Assembly (NCBI GenBank): GCA_964605385.1
Contig: CAZSCK010000013.1
Location: 1-45,147 of the forward strand
Direction: 5' to 3'
DNA length: 45,147 nt
Source: JAGLTQ01 sp964605385
GTDB taxonomy: Bacteria > Pseudomonadota > Gammaproteobacteria > UBA6429 > Thiohalophilaceae
In this document: one piece after another, positions 7,804 through 16,759 of the stretch
Position numbering within the stretch: the first letter of the stretch is position 1
Layout of the letters: each line of letters starts with the position of its first letter
Notes under the pieces: model-generated
What the model was told of the DNA's origin: nothing
The model's database searches: none
Seen by the model: only the letters and a program-made list of their open reading frames with translations
Made by a program: the position numbers and the translations under genes

Positions 7804-8232
7804 TTAACCCGTTTCTTTCATTTGATGTTTTGAACGTACAGCATAAGGTTTGAGTTTATCTGGCAATTTTAGATGTTCTGCAATCATAATCACAACTTTA
7901 TGTGTATCTCCTGTTGCAATATTAATTAAGTCTTCAACCAAATCATCAGCATCTAAAACCTCTGCATAGTTACGTAATATGTAAATACCAAAATGCTGAG
8001 TTGCTTCAATATGTTCCAATAAATCTTCAGGGTTTCGTGTTTTGGGAATACCGATGTGGGAGGCACCTAGTCTGTGCATTGCTTGTTCAGGCTGTGCGAG
8101 GTAATACGGCTTTGAGCTAAAACGACTGAGTTCAAGTAATAAATCACATACGCGATCAACTTCATAACTTTCCATTGTTATGATTCGATGACCACTTTCC
8201 AGCATTTTTTCTAATTGATTTAAGTATTCCAT
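7804..8232 (-). CDS. Stand-alone Ycf46 N-terminal-like protein without ATPase domain
   Basis: A 142-residue soluble protein. It opens MEYLNQLEKMLESGHRIITMESYEVDRV, resembling the start of Ycf46-type AAA proteins (a pseudo-P-loop domain in which an aromatic/glutamate segment follows a strand). The second half (HFGIYILRNYAEVLDADDLVEDL, then HKVVIMIAEHLKLPDKLKPY) matches the pattern of that domain's 'inactive NTPase' strands. There is no Walker A motif and no downstream AAA module: the next gene is an unrelated GGDEF protein. Function unknown; an adaptor or regulatory role is only inference. The similarity is from recalled patterns and needs a profile search. It converges on rluB, with eight bases between the stops. 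Confidence 0.7.
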   Translation of the reverse strand: MEYLNQLEKMLESGHRIITMESYEVDRVCDLLLELSRFSSKPYYLAQPEQAMHRLGASHIGIPKTRNPEDLLEHIEATQHFGIYILRNYAEVLDADDLVEDLINIATGDTHKVVIMIAEHLKLPDKLKPYAVRSKHQMKETG

Positions 8233-8336
8233 GACATTGTTTTTTCGTGGGTTGCAATGTCAGTATTATAGCACTTCGGTTACAGGGAACCGGCTCAATG
8301 TGTGAATTAGTTCATATACTGTAGATATAATAGAGG

Positions 8337-9272
8337 TTAGGCGTTTACTGTCGTTGCCTCATGAAGAGTTGGAGCAAGTAGTTCTTCTGATGAGCAAACG
8401 CGGTTTCGACCGGTATTTTTTGCAGAATATAGAGCTTTATCAGCACGTTCAATCATTGTTTTGGCTGTATCTTGCATGGTTAAACTCGCGCTACCGATAC
8501 TTGTGGTGACAGGAACAGAACCCTGGCGACTATTAAATACGTGTTTTTCAATAATGCTGCGTAAACGTTCGGCTGCCAGTGCAGCACCCGTTGCATTTAC
8601 ACCCGGTAAAATAATAACAAATTCTTCACCGCCAAAGCGAAATAGCATATCAGTTTTACGTAAAGCCTGATTAGCGCATTCTACACATTCACGTAAAACA
8701 TCATCACCTGTTGTATGTCCATAGTTATCATTAATTTGCTTAAAGTGATCAAGATCCAGAATGAGCAAAGACATAGCTGATTGATGTCGATGGGCTAAAT
8801 CCACTTCACGTTCAAGCATTTCATCCATTGCTGCACGGTTATTTGCGCCAGTTAAGGTGTCAATTTTTGCTGCTTGTAATGCTCTTTGGTACCAAATAGC
8901 GTTTCGTAGAGGGAAGATTAATTGTCCCATCAAGTTTTCAAGATGTTCCATTTCCTGTTCAGCAAAACGACGTCTACGGGTAAATACCAGTTCACCAAGG
9001 AACTCACCGGCAAGACGTAACCGGTAGGAACAACGATGCCGCTGAGTTTTACCGTATTTAAGGTTCAGGTTACGTTCTTCAAAACTAAAATGAGCAGCAT
9101 CAAACTTTACAAGCTGCTGGGTTGCCTGAAGGAAATAGTTTAAAACACTCTCAATTTCCAGTGAAGTTTGCAGTAAACCCGCTAATTTAAGCGTTTGCTG
9201 CAATTCAGCCGGCGAGATGCCGAGTTGTTCGCGAGCAGTTGTCGGGTTTATGTATTGATCAATGTTATCCAT
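8337..9272 (-). CDS. Diguanylate cyclase (GGDEF domain)
   Basis: A 311-residue cytosolic protein. The C-terminal GGDEF domain (about 133-295) includes DTLTGANNRAAMDEML, LDLDHFKQINDNYGH and the active-site GGEEF at 214-218. RKTD at 205-208 lies five residues before it, the spacing of a product-inhibition I-site, so both catalysis and feedback by c-di-GMP look intact. The N-terminal part (about 20-125) may be a degenerate GAF-like sensor; no membrane segment is seen. It makes c-di-GMP from two GTP. It is transcribed divergently from the thioredoxin-like/kinase pair. The last 20 residues are a low-conservation tail. Confidence 0.92.
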   Translation of the reverse strand: MDNIDQYINPTTAREQLGISPAELQQTLKLAGLLQTSLEIESVLNYFLQATQQLVKFDAAHFSFEERNLNLKYGKTQRHRCSYRLRLAGEFLGELVFTRRRRFAEQEMEHLENLMGQLIFPLRNAIWYQRALQAAKIDTLTGANNRAAMDEMLEREVDLAHRHQSAMSLLILDLDHFKQINDNYGHTTGDDVLRECVECANQALRKTDMLFRFGGEEFVIILPGVNATGAALAAERLRSIIEKHVFNSRQGSVPVTTSIGSASLTMQDTAKTMIERADKALYSAKNTGRNRVCSSEELLAPTLHEATTVNA

Positions 9273-9413
9273 AGTGACTCCGCTATACCTCAGAAAGTTT
9301 GTTAAATGCGGTCACAATAAATAATGCGAAATGTGTGCCAAAATCATTTATGATATAAAACACAATAAAATCAATTAGTTATATCGGATCTTGGTTGGTT
9401 GTTGTTTTTTTGT

Positions 9414-9436
9414 CAATATTATGACGGCTAATATTG
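9414..9436. promoter_or_regulatory. Inverted repeat upstream of the thioredoxin-like gene
   Basis: CAATATTA (9414-9421) and TAATATTG (9429-9436) are exact reverse complements with a 7-base spacer (TGACGGC). It lies about 80 bases before the thioredoxin-like gene and between two divergent genes, so it is a candidate operator. The AT-rich arms make chance occurrence quite possible. Confidence 0.3.
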
Positions 9437-9515
9437 GTAATTTATGCTGTTCTCACACAAACTACATGGAATAATCTTCAAATAAGCTAATATAATAATT
9501 AAGGAGATAATAATT

Positions 9516-10592
9516 ATGTTGTTGCAAATCCGTTACATTCAGTCCTGGTTACTATTTGTAGTAATGCTGTGTTCCTTTTTTATTTATTCTTTAGTGCAGG
9601 CAGCAGAAATGCAAAAAAGCGTGCCTGATTCAATCCAGGCAGATTTAGTGAACCCCGGTTATCATGAGAAACCAGAGTGGTTTAAAGAATCATTTCTTGA
9701 TTTGCGTGAAGATATTCAAGAAGCCAGCGAAAATAAAAAACGAGTATTACTTTATTTTTATCAGGATGGCTGTCCCTATTGTGCAAAATTATTACAAGAT
9801 AACCTGGGGCAGAAAAAACTTGCAGATAAAACTCGCAAACACTTTGATGTGATCGCAATCAATATGTGGGGAGACAAGGAGGTAACTGATTTAACGGGTC
9901 AGTTAACAACAGAAAAAAAGTTTACCGAACAAATGAAAGTAATGTATACCCCAACATTGGTATTTTTGACTGAACAGGGAAAAGTCGCATTACGTGTTAA
10001 TGGCTATTATGCACCCAATAAATTTGAAACGGCATTAGATTACGTCCGAGGCCATAATGAAACGAAAATTTCATTTAGACATTATGTGCGGAAATTTTTA
10101 AAAATAAACTCAACAGGAAAGTTACACTCTCAAGACTTTATTTTACCTTCACCATATAATTTACAGAAACTGCTTTCTTCCGATAAGTCTTTATTAATAC
10201 TTTTCGAACAAAAAAAATGCTACGCCTGTGACGAACTACATAATGATGTTTTTAAGCGTAAAGAAACCATTAAACAAATGAAACGTTTTAATGTTGTGCG
10301 TTTAGATATGTGGAGCAATGAATATTTAATTAATGCAAAAGGTGAAAAGGTAAGCGCTAAAGCATTGGCAAAAAAATTAAACATTATTTACTCTCCTAGT
10401 TTTATTTTTTTTGATAAAACAGGAAAAGATATTTTTCGTATAGATGCTTATATGAAATCATTTCATACTCAATCTGTTTTGGATTACATTGCTTCAGGTG
10501 CATATAAAAAACAAAAAAACTTTCAACGTTATATTGCTGAAAGAGCAGACATGCTTGAAGCACAAGGTCAGCATATTGATTTAATGGACTAG
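9516..10592 (+). CDS. Secreted protein with two thioredoxin-like domains
   Basis: A 358-residue protein with an N-terminal signal peptide (hydrophobic stretch about 12-29, likely cut after VQA). Two similar thioredoxin-fold domains follow. Domain 1 (about 68-175) has Cys86-Pro-Tyr-Cys89; domain 2 (about 215-325) has Cys235-Tyr-Ala-Cys238. Each has a cis-Pro-like position (YTPTLVFL and YSPSFIFF), an 'NMWGDKE' or 'DMWSNEY' segment, and a G-K strand. This is the SoxW/DsbD-gamma-like style of periplasmic thioredoxin rather than DsbA. Both redox motifs look intact, so thiol reduction or transfer between domains is plausible but unproven. A clear AAGGAG at 9501-9506 precedes the ATG. The hybrid kinase gene starts 44 bases downstream, so they may share a transcript. 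Confidence 0.85.
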   Translation: MLLQIRYIQSWLLFVVMLCSFFIYSLVQAAEMQKSVPDSIQADLVNPGYHEKPEWFKESFLDLREDIQEASENKKRVLLYFYQDGCPYCAKLLQDNLGQKKLADKTRKHFDVIAINMWGDKEVTDLTGQLTTEKKFTEQMKVMYTPTLVFLTEQGKVALRVNGYYAPNKFETALDYVRGHNETKISFRHYVRKFLKINSTGKLHSQDFILPSPYNLQKLLSSDKSLLILFEQKKCYACDELHNDVFKRKETIKQMKRFNVVRLDMWSNEYLINAKGEKVSAKALAKKLNIIYSPSFIFFDKTGKDIFRIDAYMKSFHTQSVLDYIASGAYKKQKNFQRYIAERADMLEAQGQHIDLMD

Positions 10593-10636
10593 TCGTTTTA
10601 GTTCTTTACCCGTGATTTGTTAGAGAAAAGTTTATA

Positions 10637-13234
10637 ATGTCTTTACCTGGGAACAGTACCGTTTATAAAAAAATGTGGCCACGTAAGTTAGGGTTTCAGT
10701 TAGCTTTATATGTTTCATTTCTTCTTACTGTATCTATGGCATGGTTTTCGTGGCATGCAACTGACAAGCAAATTGAAAAAATCACTTCAAATATGCAGCT
10801 TCAGGCAAAAGTACTGGCTAATAATATCGCTGCAGTAAGTGCTGTTCATTTTTTATCACATGATTATAGTTCGATCGAACAATTACTCTTTCGCACAATT
10901 GAGTTTCCTGGCGTATATAAAATTCAAGTAACAAATACTGAAGGTAAATTACTGGGAGATATTACTCGTATTGAAAACAAAGAAGCTGATGTTAAATATG
11001 GTGAGCCAGCATTAATTTTGCCTAAAGATAATGTCGCTTCAGTAATTTTAAATGATGAGTTTATGGTTGTTTGGCAACCGATTATTTTAGGTGAGTTGAT
11101 TGGCTGGGTTAAAATCACTTATAGCCTTCAACCCATTATGGTGATTAAAGAAAAATTAATAGAAGAGTTTTTTTTGGAGGGAGGCACTATCATTGTTTTG
11201 TCAGTCCTCTTGCTATTGTTGTATGTTCGTAGATCAATACAAACAATAGAACGCTATACAAATTTTGCAGATGATTTGAATGTAGTAGAAGGAGAGCAGG
11301 TGTTAGTTAATAATACTTCGATTGAATTAGAACATTTAGGTACAGCTCTTAATAGTACTTCAACTAATTTATATGAACAAAGCTTAAGAATAACTACCAC
11401 AATGACTGAAATGGAACGTTTAGCTGCCTTTCCGGAAATGAATCCAAATATAGTACTGTCTATGAATATGAAAGGAGAAGTGGAATATTTAAATCCATAT
11501 GGTGAAAAGTTGTTGGATAAACTGGGAGTTTTACAATCTCATATGGGTGTTTTGTTACCTGAAGATATTAAAAATATTATTCATGAATGCATGAACAATA
11601 ATTTAACAATGCAAGCTGTAGAGTCACAATATAAGGATCGTAGTTTTTTATGGACATTTTCACCTGTGGTAAATCAAAAATTAGTACATGGCTATGCTTT
11701 AGAAATAACGCAGCGAAAGAAAGCATTGGCAGATGCCCGTTCAGCACAATTAGAAAAAATGGCCGCCGAAGCAGCAAATACTGCCAAGAGTACTTTTCTT
11801 GCAAACATGAGTCATGAAATACGTACACCACTTACCGCGATTATTGGCTTTTCTGAAACATTACTGGATACATCTCAAAGTATGACAGAGCGAGTTGAAT
11901 CAATTAATACCGTAATACGTAGTGGTAAGCATTTAATGCAGATTATTAATGATATTTTAGATCTTTCAAAAGTTGAGGCCGATAAGTTAGAAATTGAACA
12001 ATTAAATGTTTCACCTTTTGAAATATTAAGTGATGTACATTCCCTGGTTTCTCTTATGGCAGAAAATAAAGGATTATTTTTTGATATTGAATATGATTTT
12101 CCAATACCTGAAATAATAATTACTGATCCGGTACGGTTAAAGCAGATTATTATTAATCTCTGTAATAATGCTGTTAAATTTACCCGGAAGGGCGGGGTTC
12201 ATGTAAAAGTTTCATTTAACAATAATGATAATTTGCTTATAGTTAACATTATTGATACTGGTATTGGTCTTAACAAAGAACAAATGGATAAAATATTTAA
12301 TCCATTCACACAGGCGGATACATCAACGACACGCCAGTATGGTGGTACCGGATTAGGATTGCATTTGTCTAAACAACTCGCTGTAAAACTTGGAGGCAAT
12401 ATTACCCTTGAAAGTACCCCCGCAGTTGGCAGCTGTTTTAGCTTAATGGTAACAACGGGAGAGATTGATGAAAATAAACTACTTTCATATATGCCTGTTA
12501 CTAAACAAGTTTCAACGCAACCAATTATAGATGGGGTTGGTACCAAAGTAAGTGGACGAGTTTTACTTGCTGAAGATAACCTCGATAATCAACGACTTAT
12601 ATCTATGTATCTGAAAAAATTAGGTGCAGATATTGTGATTTCGAATAATGGTAAAGAAGCCATAGAACAAACAGCTAAAAATGATTTTGATTTGATTTTA
12701 ATGGATATGCAAATGCCTGTTATGAACGGTATTGATGCAACTGTTCGTTTACGAGAAATGAATTATAAAAAACCGATTGTGGCATTAACTGCAAATGCAA
12801 TGAAAGAGGATATGGACGCTTGTTATAAAGCTGGTTGTGATGATTTTATTCATAAACCGATATCACAACAAAAATTTAAAGAAGCTATTGTTAAGTATTT
12901 GAAACCTGTGGGAGATATTGAAGAATATCAACAACCACTTACATCATCTCTGCTTATTGATGATCCAGAAATGATCGATCTGGTGCAACGTTTTGTTGCT
13001 AAGTTGCCTCAATATATTGAAAATATTACCTGCAGTGGTGAAAGTAATAACTGGGATGAGCTTTGTCAATTTGTGCATGATTTAAAAGGAGTAAGTGGAA
13101 ACTATGGTTTTGAGGATTTGTATAAATTAATGCAAGGCATAGAGTTTGAGTTAACAAAAGAAAATTATACGGGTGTTCTTTCTATGATTAACAAACTTTC
13201 AATATTAAACAAAAGAATTCAGGCTGGATTATAA
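10637..13234 (+). CDS. Hybrid histidine kinase with receiver and HPt domains
   Basis: An 865-residue BarA/ArcB-style membrane sensor. A first membrane segment (about 19-37) is followed by a periplasmic sensor region (about 40-175) and a second membrane segment (about 181-197). Next come a linker and a PAS-like region (FPEMNPNIVLSMN, about 265-355), and a HisKA domain with His393 in MSHEIRTP. The ATPase domain has NLCNNAVKFT, DTGIGL and GGTGLGLHLSK. The receiver (about 634-755) has Asp690 in LMDMQMPVMNG. The C-terminal HPt has His814 in VHDLKG. All phosphorelay residues are present, so His-Asp-His transfer can occur within one chain, with output to a response regulator not encoded nearby. The sensor region has no Cys, so direct thiol sensing is unlikely despite the upstream thioredoxin-like gene. 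Its stop lies 3' to 3' with the next kinase, overlapping by six bases. Confidence 0.93.
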   Translation: MSLPGNSTVYKKMWPRKLGFQLALYVSFLLTVSMAWFSWHATDKQIEKITSNMQLQAKVLANNIAAVSAVHFLSHDYSSIEQLLFRTIEFPGVYKIQVTNTEGKLLGDITRIENKEADVKYGEPALILPKDNVASVILNDEFMVVWQPIILGELIGWVKITYSLQPIMVIKEKLIEEFFLEGGTIIVLSVLLLLLYVRRSIQTIERYTNFADDLNVVEGEQVLVNNTSIELEHLGTALNSTSTNLYEQSLRITTTMTEMERLAAFPEMNPNIVLSMNMKGEVEYLNPYGEKLLDKLGVLQSHMGVLLPEDIKNIIHECMNNNLTMQAVESQYKDRSFLWTFSPVVNQKLVHGYALEITQRKKALADARSAQLEKMAAEAANTAKSTFLANMSHEIRTPLTAIIGFSETLLDTSQSMTERVESINTVIRSGKHLMQIINDILDLSKVEADKLEIEQLNVSPFEILSDVHSLVSLMAENKGLFFDIEYDFPIPEIIITDPVRLKQIIINLCNNAVKFTRKGGVHVKVSFNNNDNLLIVNIIDTGIGLNKEQMDKIFNPFTQADTSTTRQYGGTGLGLHLSKQLAVKLGGNITLESTPAVGSCFSLMVTTGEIDENKLLSYMPVTKQVSTQPIIDGVGTKVSGRVLLAEDNLDNQRLISMYLKKLGADIVISNNGKEAIEQTAKNDFDLILMDMQMPVMNGIDATVRLREMNYKKPIVALTANAMKEDMDACYKAGCDDFIHKPISQQKFKEAIVKYLKPVGDIEEYQQPLTSSLLIDDPEMIDLVQRFVAKLPQYIENITCSGESNNWDELCQFVHDLKGVSGNYGFEDLYKLMQGIEFELTKENYTGVLSMINKLSILNKRIQAGL

Positions 13235-15727
13235 AATCTTACTTAACCAGTGATGCACTGTTTTTTTCAATAGCTCGACTGTAACAGGCTTTTCTATGTA
13301 GCCATCCATACCACAGGCGATACATTTTTCTTTATCACCCAAAATAGTATTCGCTGTTACAGCAATAATAGGTATGTGTGTATCAGGATCTTCAGAGCGG
13401 CGATATTGTTGTGTAGCATCATAACCATTGAGGACAGGCATTTGACAATCCATTAATATGAGATCGTAATGATCTTTTTTTATCATATCCAGGAAAATTT
13501 TTCCGTTTTCTGCAACGTCTGCATTATAACCAAAACTATCGAGTTGTATTATTAGAAGTTCAGCATTAATTTCATTATCTTCAACAATAAGTATTTTTTT
13601 ATTTGATTTGTTGCTCGTTTTATCAACATCATTTTTTATTATTTCACTATGTTCCAGTGAAACTGGATTTTTTCTTTTATTATTCAAATCATCATTATTT
13701 TCAGATATGAGAGGTATTGAAATGGTAAAAGTACTTCCCTGGTTTGAGTTGCTTTCCAGTGATATTTTTCCGCCCATTAGTTCGATGATTTTGTTTGACA
13801 TTGCGAGGCCTAAACCTGTACCACCATATGAACGTGTTACTGAACCATCGACTTGATAAAATGGGGTGAATATTCGATCAAACTCTGTTTCAGCTATGCC
13901 TATGCCTGTGTCAGATACATGTATGAGAAGGCTTGATATGTTATTCGGTTCGTCTGTATTTAACGCATGTGATAGTGTTACATGAATTTTTATATAACCT
14001 TTTTCCGTAAATTTAATTGCATTACTTACCAGGTTAACAATAGTTTGTCGTAGTCGTTTTGGATCGGTGTATATTAATTTAGGGATGTTTTTGTCAATCT
14101 TATGGCTAAGGCTCAGATCTTTTTGCTCTGCACTTTGTATAAACATAGTGTAGATATCATCTAATGTTTCCGTAATTGAAACTTCCTGATTTTCAATTTT
14201 TAATTCACCTGACTCAAAGGCTGAGAAATCAAGAATATCATTAATAATTTCAAGTAGGTTTTGTGCTCCTATGCTTATATTTTTACAGAATCCAGATTGT
14301 TTTTCATTTAACCCGGATGAGTTTAATAAATTTTCGTAGCCGGTAATTGAATGCAATGGTGTTCTGAGCTCATGACTGATTGTAGAAAGAAACTCGGATT
14401 TTAAGCGTGAGGCATCTAATGCAGTATCACGTGCAAGTGTAAGTTCTTTATTAATGTTTTTTAATTCCAGGGTTCGTTCATTAACTTTGTCTTCAAGTAG
14501 TTCATTTGAGTGCAATAAGTTTTCTTTTACTTGTTTTTCTATTGTTATATCCCTAACGATACCAATAAATAAACTATCCTCATGTATGATTATGTGGTTG
14601 ATTTGCAAATCTATAGGGAATTCAGAGTTATCTTTCTTTTTTCCGACAACTTCTCGTGCATTTTTATTAAGTGGGTGATGGATTGCCGAATTAACATATT
14701 TTTCAAATGCCTGAGTGTGTGCCACATGAAAAGAATCAGGCATAAGAAGTTTGATGTTTTTTCCTTTGACTTCCCCGAGTTCATAGCCAAATAATTTTTG
14801 TGCTGCGACATTAAATGATTCAATCAGACCTTTATCATTGAGAGTGATAATGCTGTCGCCTGCATTATCCATAATTGTATTAATACGCTTTTCGGCAGCA
14901 TCAAGCTCCTGATTCTTATTTCCTAATTCTTGTGTGCGTTGCTCAACTCGAACTTCAAGATATTCTTTTGCTTCTTTAATTTTTTTATTCGCAGAAGATA
15001 AACGGGTAAAAACATCGTCAAAGGCACGAGCTAATGCACCAACCTCGTCGTTTCTTTGATATAACTTTTGCGGCAAGTTAATGGGAGAGTCGAGAGACGT
15101 ATTTACTACAGTATTAATTAGCTTGAGAACGGGCGTTTTAATTCGCGATACGATAATATAAGTTCCAGCTAAAATCACAATAAGTAAAACAATTAACGCA
15201 ATAATAATATTTTTTGCTTGCCCTAAATAACCGAAGGTTCCTTGATCTGTATAATAGGCAATGTGTGCATTAGCAATGTGTGTTTTTCCAATATTCGCCT
15301 TATAAACAACTTCGATAATCGGTCTGTTATTGTAGCCAAGCGAGCGTGAGATACTTTTAGCACCTATGGTCGGAGGTATTATTTTTATGGCGACTAAATT
15401 TATATCTGTGCTGGATAATATTTGTCCATTAGGATGAGTAAGATACGCATAAGCACCATGGTGTGGTGGCAAAGATGATTTAACAAATCGTTCCAGTAAT
15501 TCATAATCTTCAGTAATAAGTGCGTCTAAACTTCCTTCTGCTAATGTATGAGCAAGAGATTGTGCATGCTGCAACCGAAAATCATCAAATTGTTTGGCGG
15601 AATTTTGTAATAAGCTAATACTTAATATTGCAAGTGTTGATAGCAGCAATAAAAACAATGCTGTGAGCATGCGAGAAAACAAACCAAATTTAATGTTTTT
15701 ATTATCTTTTTGCGGTGATGAATTCAT
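13229..15727 (-). CDS. Hybrid histidine kinase with HAMP, PAS and receiver, no HPt
   Basis: An 832-residue membrane sensor. Membrane segment 1 is at about 19-41, a periplasmic domain follows, and membrane segment 2 is at about 171-195. HAMP (about 195-250) leads to a coiled coil (about 245-280), then a PAS domain with PAC (about 283-405, INTIMDNAGDSIITLNDKGL). A second coiled coil precedes HisKA with His452 in ISHELRTP. The ATPase domain has NLVSNAIKFT, DTGIGIAETEF and GGTGLGLAMSNK; the receiver (about 710-828) has Asp760 in LMDCQMPVLNG. No HPt domain follows, so an external one is needed, possibly that of the convergent kinase. It starts 13 bases after the broken PhnD-type binding-protein gene, suggesting that the two were built as one sensing unit. 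Confidence 0.93.
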   Translation of the reverse strand: MNSSPQKDNKNIKFGLFSRMLTALFLLLLSTLAILSISLLQNSAKQFDDFRLQHAQSLAHTLAEGSLDALITEDYELLERFVKSSLPPHHGAYAYLTHPNGQILSSTDINLVAIKIIPPTIGAKSISRSLGYNNRPIIEVVYKANIGKTHIANAHIAYYTDQGTFGYLGQAKNIIIALIVLLIVILAGTYIIVSRIKTPVLKLINTVVNTSLDSPINLPQKLYQRNDEVGALARAFDDVFTRLSSANKKIKEAKEYLEVRVEQRTQELGNKNQELDAAEKRINTIMDNAGDSIITLNDKGLIESFNVAAQKLFGYELGEVKGKNIKLLMPDSFHVAHTQAFEKYVNSAIHHPLNKNAREVVGKKKDNSEFPIDLQINHIIIHEDSLFIGIVRDITIEKQVKENLLHSNELLEDKVNERTLELKNINKELTLARDTALDASRLKSEFLSTISHELRTPLHSITGYENLLNSSGLNEKQSGFCKNISIGAQNLLEIINDILDFSAFESGELKIENQEVSITETLDDIYTMFIQSAEQKDLSLSHKIDKNIPKLIYTDPKRLRQTIVNLVSNAIKFTEKGYIKIHVTLSHALNTDEPNNISSLLIHVSDTGIGIAETEFDRIFTPFYQVDGSVTRSYGGTGLGLAMSNKIIELMGGKISLESNSNQGSTFTISIPLISENNDDLNNKRKNPVSLEHSEIIKNDVDKTSNKSNKKILIVEDNEINAELLIIQLDSFGYNADVAENGKIFLDMIKKDHYDLILMDCQMPVLNGYDATQQYRRSEDPDTHIPIIAVTANTILGDKEKCIACGMDGYIEKPVTVELLKKTVHHWLSKIL

Positions 15728-15740
15728 TTGCTAAATAAAA

Positions 15741-16620
15741 TCATTTCATTTTTGCTGTATTTATTAATTCTTTAGTGCGTTGTATCGTCACTTTGGATGG
15801 TTTAATGAATGATTTTATTTTCATTCCATTCATATTTGCCAGTACTTTTTTACCTTCATCGTCATTAATCATTCCAAGTATAACTTTAGCAATGCGTTCT
15901 CTTATTTCTGTTGCAATTTCAGGCCGTATGCCAACCATAGCCTCAGGATATTCTTCAGAGCTTGCAATAATTCTAAGCTCACTCGTGCCAACTTTTTTGC
16001 TCATGAGTTTATAGTTAAGATCATACATGGTGCCTGCACTTACATCACCTAATAATACCTTATGGATAGAGCTCGACAGGTTTTTAGTGAATATTTCTTT
16101 AATATCTTTTTTTGTATTCATACCCTGTTTGTAAAATAATGCACGTGGAGCAAGATAACCACCAGCACCTGCTGGACTAACAAAAGCCACAGTATTGTTT
16201 TCCAAGTCATTTAAGGTTTTTATGTTTGAGTCACCACGTACAAAAATTACACTGTTACCCATAATATTGCTTTCCAGGTTTTTCATTTGCGCTAATGCTA
16301 AAGCTTTGCCTGCTTGATTTAACCGATAAAATACATATGAGTTGGTATAACATATCAATATGCTTATTTGCGATTTTCTTTTTAATTTTATTAAAACCAC
16401 GCGGAATAACAATCTTTATTTTATAACCTGATTTTTTAGAAACATAATCAACAAAGGGTTGCCACTGCTTATGAATTCTTGCGGGTTGAGCCACTGACAT
16501 AATGCCAAATTGAATAGGTTCAGCTGTGATGGGGATATTATTTACGGCTGATAAAAACAGCACAATAGAGATGCCGTAAATAAAGTTATGCAGTAATGTG
16601 AATATTGATTTTAGTCTCAT
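15741..16620 (-). pseudogene. PhnD-type periplasmic binding protein, frameshifted
   Basis: Two overlapping frames together read as one protein of about 293 residues. The 5' part (16620 down to about 16345) gives a signal peptide and FGIMSVAQPARIHKQWQPF, the opening of phosphate/phosphonate (PhnD-like) binding proteins. The 3' part (about 16345 down to 15741) gives YTNSYVFYRL, FVRGDSNIKTL, VSPAGAGGYLAPRAL and GDVSAGTMYDL. The join is at HIDML/YTNSY, so one base is missing (or two are extra) near 16335-16350. This could be a true mutation or a draft-sequence error. In this family such genes often sit beside sensor kinases rather than transporters; here the kinase starts 13 bases downstream. No ABC permease or ATPase is nearby. 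The ligand cannot be told. Confidence 0.8.
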
Positions 16621-16711
16621 ATTTCCAACTCTGCTTTATGTAAATGCCTGCTGTATATTTGTTTAAATAACTCACTAGAACTATCGGTAATTAAAGGAGG
16701 AACTTTACCTT

Positions 16712-16759
16712 ATGATTGAGATTTCACCCTTGGTAACAAATTGTGAAGTTTGTGCTTGA
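16712..16759 (+). CDS. Possible 15-residue peptide with strong ribosome-binding site
   Basis: ATG at 16712 opens a frame of 15 codons reading MIEISPLVTNCEVCA then TGA. AAAGGAGG at 16693-16700 is a near-perfect Shine-Dalgarno sequence, 11 bases before the ATG, which is slightly long. The peptide ends with a C-x-x-C motif. No gene follows it for 490 bases, so it is not an obvious leader peptide for an attenuator. It may be chance. Confidence 0.2.
   Translation: MIEISPLVTNCEVCA

Noticed and set aside
10750..11160. Direct thiol sensing by the first hybrid kinase, suggested by its thioredoxin-like neighbour
   Set aside because: The periplasmic sensor region has no cysteine, so the signal cannot be a disulphide in this domain.
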